Shown in pieces: positions 6,501 to 7,259 of a DNA stretch of 7,259 bases. Positions within the stretch are counted from its first letter, which is position 1, and each line of letters starts with the position of its first letter. The stretch is from contig JAQULD010000083.1 of assembly GCA_028719045.1 (NCBI GenBank), positions 1 through 7,259 on the forward strand. The letters run 5' to 3'. Source of the stretch: Candidatus Omnitrophota bacterium. Lineage in GTDB: Bacteria > Omnitrophota > Koll11 > Gygaellales > Profunditerraquicolaceae. Below the pieces are notes generated by a model. That model ran no database searches, was not told the origin of the DNA, and saw only the letters and a list, made by a program, of their open reading frames with translations. Made by a program: the position numbers and the translations under genes.

Positions 6501-7259
6501 TTCGCCGCTTCCGTAGCCAAGGCGTCCAAAGCCTTGTTGCCGGAATGATAGTTTATATCCGATAGCCGATAGGCCATCTTGGCGTCCAAACTATCCGGCT
6601 TGCCGAGGTTTAAATGGGCGGTCATCGAAAAGATGTTGAACATGCTGTCAACCCTCTCCGGATCCGCGCCTTCAGGCATACCGCTTAACAAATGCGTCCC
6701 GATGGCCCAATGGATCTGGCGCCGGCTCTGGGTGTCTATGGCGCTTAAAACCGCTTCCTGCACGCGGTCATGAACAAATTGCAGGTCATCCTTACTCTCC
6801 ATCAAAAGCCCCTGAGCCAAAGCAGGCTTTAATATCTCAAACACATCCAGTAAAGATATTTCCTTAACCATTGAGATTTCGGTAGGAGAAAAACGGTTGC
6901 CCATGCAGGCGCAGTATTCAAGCAATTCTATCGCCGTAATAGGAAGTTTCTTAACTTTGGAGCTAAAGAGCGCGACCACTGTCGGCGGCATGTTTGATTG
7001 CCTGATCTTATTGATATCCCACTGCCAATGCCGGTGCTCATCCGAATACATAAGATTTTCGTTATTAAGGTAAGAAAGTATTTCGCTCACAAACAAGGGA
7101 TTACCTTCCGAAAGGTCAGCGATAAAAACGGATAGCTCCCCGGTTTGAGAAAGAGGCGAATCAAGTATATAAGCCACCATCTCATGGCAATGCTCAGGCT
7201 GCAGGGGCCCTAATCTTGTCTCTTTGAGCGGGCTTTTTTGTTCTTTGATGTCGCGGATC
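3581..7259 (-). CDS. Multidomain sensor histidine kinase: AAA_16-type ATPase (C-terminal part), TPR-like region, GAF, HisKA, HATPase_c; 5'-partial
   Basis: Cytoplasmic sensor kinase, cut at its N-terminus by the right edge. The frame stays open beyond the Met at 7180 for 26 more codons to 7258, and these read like the same ATPase module, so that Met is almost certainly internal. Counting from it: residues 1-150 are the end of an AAA_16/COG3899-like predicted ATPase (GNPLFVSEIL at 26-35); about 200-700 are alpha-helical TPR/MalT-like repeats; 780-940 are a GAF domain; 940-985 are a coiled-coil linker; then comes the kinase core. The H-box SHEIRNPL has phospho-acceptor His997. The N-box has N1104/N1108, the G1 box is DTGMG (1137-1141), the F-box is around 1151-1155 and G2 is GIGFG (1161-1165). 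All key residues are present, so autokinase activity is expected. No transmembrane segment or receiver is seen. In related proteins a Ser/Thr kinase domain often precedes the ATPase; whether it does here lies outside the window. The receiver gene 20 bases downstream is the natural phosphotransfer partner (inference). Confidence 0.93.
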   Translation of the reverse strand, partial: IRDIKEQKSPLKETRLGPLQPEHCHEMVAYILDSPLSQTGELSVFIADLSEGNPLFVSEILSYLNNENLMYSDEHRHWQWDINKIRQSNMPPTVVALFSSKVKKLPITAIELLEYCACMGNRFSPTEISMVKEISLLDVFEILKPALAQGLLMESKDDLQFVHDRVQEAVLSAIDTQSRRQIHWAIGTHLLSGMPEGADPERVDSMFNIFSMTAHLNLGKPDSLDAKMAYRLSDINYHSGNKALDALATEAANEYFRLARELLPPDCWEAQYEKTFKIYQKSAKTELMCGKYDDSEKLLNKLLENAKTDLDKAECLAEQTTSLSSIGNFIKAIETANRGLGYFNKSIPEDPGQAQRKREELMRDIESKNIDVWNTILNMPFTKDRKSKIELAFYSELIPDLYMSGLVPQLYLSAAQSTQHCLEGGMDESVIYSFSIMGLCLGEKGEFEKAFKYEDLARDLSEKYPNTFGATRGMNGIVWCNAHSRSYPEEIVDYCLKSIQCGKNSGDLYNAGLSYGPLMWNLQVQGNDFRRTEEYARECLEFSKKYHLYFSVRLAEAMQAGWIEPMKKNYTPIEMEEKLKLWEKDNHVAAAGSYYVHMGLMHYYFGEYEKAEEYLQGVRRYLTGLTDNVLKRQWHVFLVLNALRLYEKGTGYKNREELRSYIEPLIKEIQAWAGLGPLLKPYLAFLYSELERVTGDLKQAHVLYIEAIDLAYQSRYTFLQAHINECLGELIEKVPLAVKNNRNKGSPGRATASTFFKEAARLYKKCSAQRKELSLIEKRPEYFEEEAPIYAVGFSAPALTLPNIDINYLIKSCLIIPAETEEKVLLDKIMNVVLESSGAQHGYLLMEESGDLIIRAESHITEKDVVRATNQKFEDCKDICHAIIRYVHRTKEMVLLENASEKGEFKDNPEVQEMKLKSVLCLPVIKQNKLVGILYLENRLSDSVFTAERADITTLFTYEAAVSLENAKLLEKMKQAEATLHKHQEHLEEMVEERTSQLRKTQEDLLIAERLAVLGQLAGSVSHEIRNPLNVISSSAYYIKMKLGTVDKKLKEHIERIESEVKNSTAIIDSLLSLSGMKEPNKVRLNVIALLKEALSTSRIPQTIKIVKEMPENEIFMEADKEQLSMIFHNVIKNAVEAMNDEGVFTLKVSKQADGEVKILFIDTGMGIAPENMGKLFKPLFTTKARGIGFGLAICKMIINKHKGVIDITSQESRGTTVTVILPAG

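Noticed and set aside
6518..6536. Inverted repeat CAAGGC-(7 bases)-GCCTTG, a possible hairpin
   Set aside because: It has only a six-base stem inside a long coding region with no U-run beside it, so neither a terminator nor a regulatory element is supported.
6521..6592. Repeated GGCGTCCAAA at two nearby places
   Set aside because: Two ten-base copies inside one coding region, both reading as part of the protein; chance or local codon similarity is enough to explain them.
7178..7180. Met at 7180 as the true start of the large kinase
   Set aside because: The frame is open upstream to the edge with ATPase-like residues, and an ATPase remnant beginning here would lack the nucleotide-binding motifs.

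Overview
The window lies inside one tightly packed signal-transduction operon read entirely on the minus strand, from right to left. It has no intergenic gap longer than 20 bases, so no promoter, terminator, RNA gene, mobile element or CRISPR array is visible. Gene order in the direction of transcription is: (1) a very large sensor kinase, cut at its 5' end by the right edge, with the tail of an AAA_16-type ATPase module, a long helical TPR/MalT-like region, a GAF domain and a histidine kinase core; (2) a stand-alone CheY-like receiver; (3) a seven-helix membrane histidine kinase; (4) a receiver-GGDEF-HD-GYP protein with both the synthesis and the breakdown signatures for cyclic di-GMP; (5) the first 51 residues of a third receiver-bearing protein, cut by the left edge.

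Junctions are +20, +8, -8 (overlap) and +2 bases. Three of the four have a recognisable Shine-Dalgarno sequence, which fits co-transcription and translational coupling. Inferred logic: the two kinases read different inputs, one cytoplasmic through ATPase/TPR/GAF and one at the membrane. Phosphoryl groups pass to up to three receivers, and the output of the one complete effector is the cellular cyclic di-GMP level. No receiver in the window has a visible DNA-binding domain.

The organism is a Gram-negative-style environmental bacterium of moderate GC content, rich in two-component proteins. The kinase-core style, the large ATPase-TPR-GAF kinase and the HGxxEW-type membrane sensor suggest an uncultured lineage such as Omnitrophota, or a deltaproteobacterium- or Planctomycetes-like group. 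This placement is a low-confidence impression, because no marker gene is present.

Nothing here is a plainly undescribed system; every domain belongs to a known family. Points worth a second look are the departures from consensus (HEFKNEL in the H-box, GYS for GYP, the receiver with GD for GA), a slippery A AAA AAG run just before the membrane kinase's catalytic core, and the arrangement of two related kinase cores with three related receivers in one operon.
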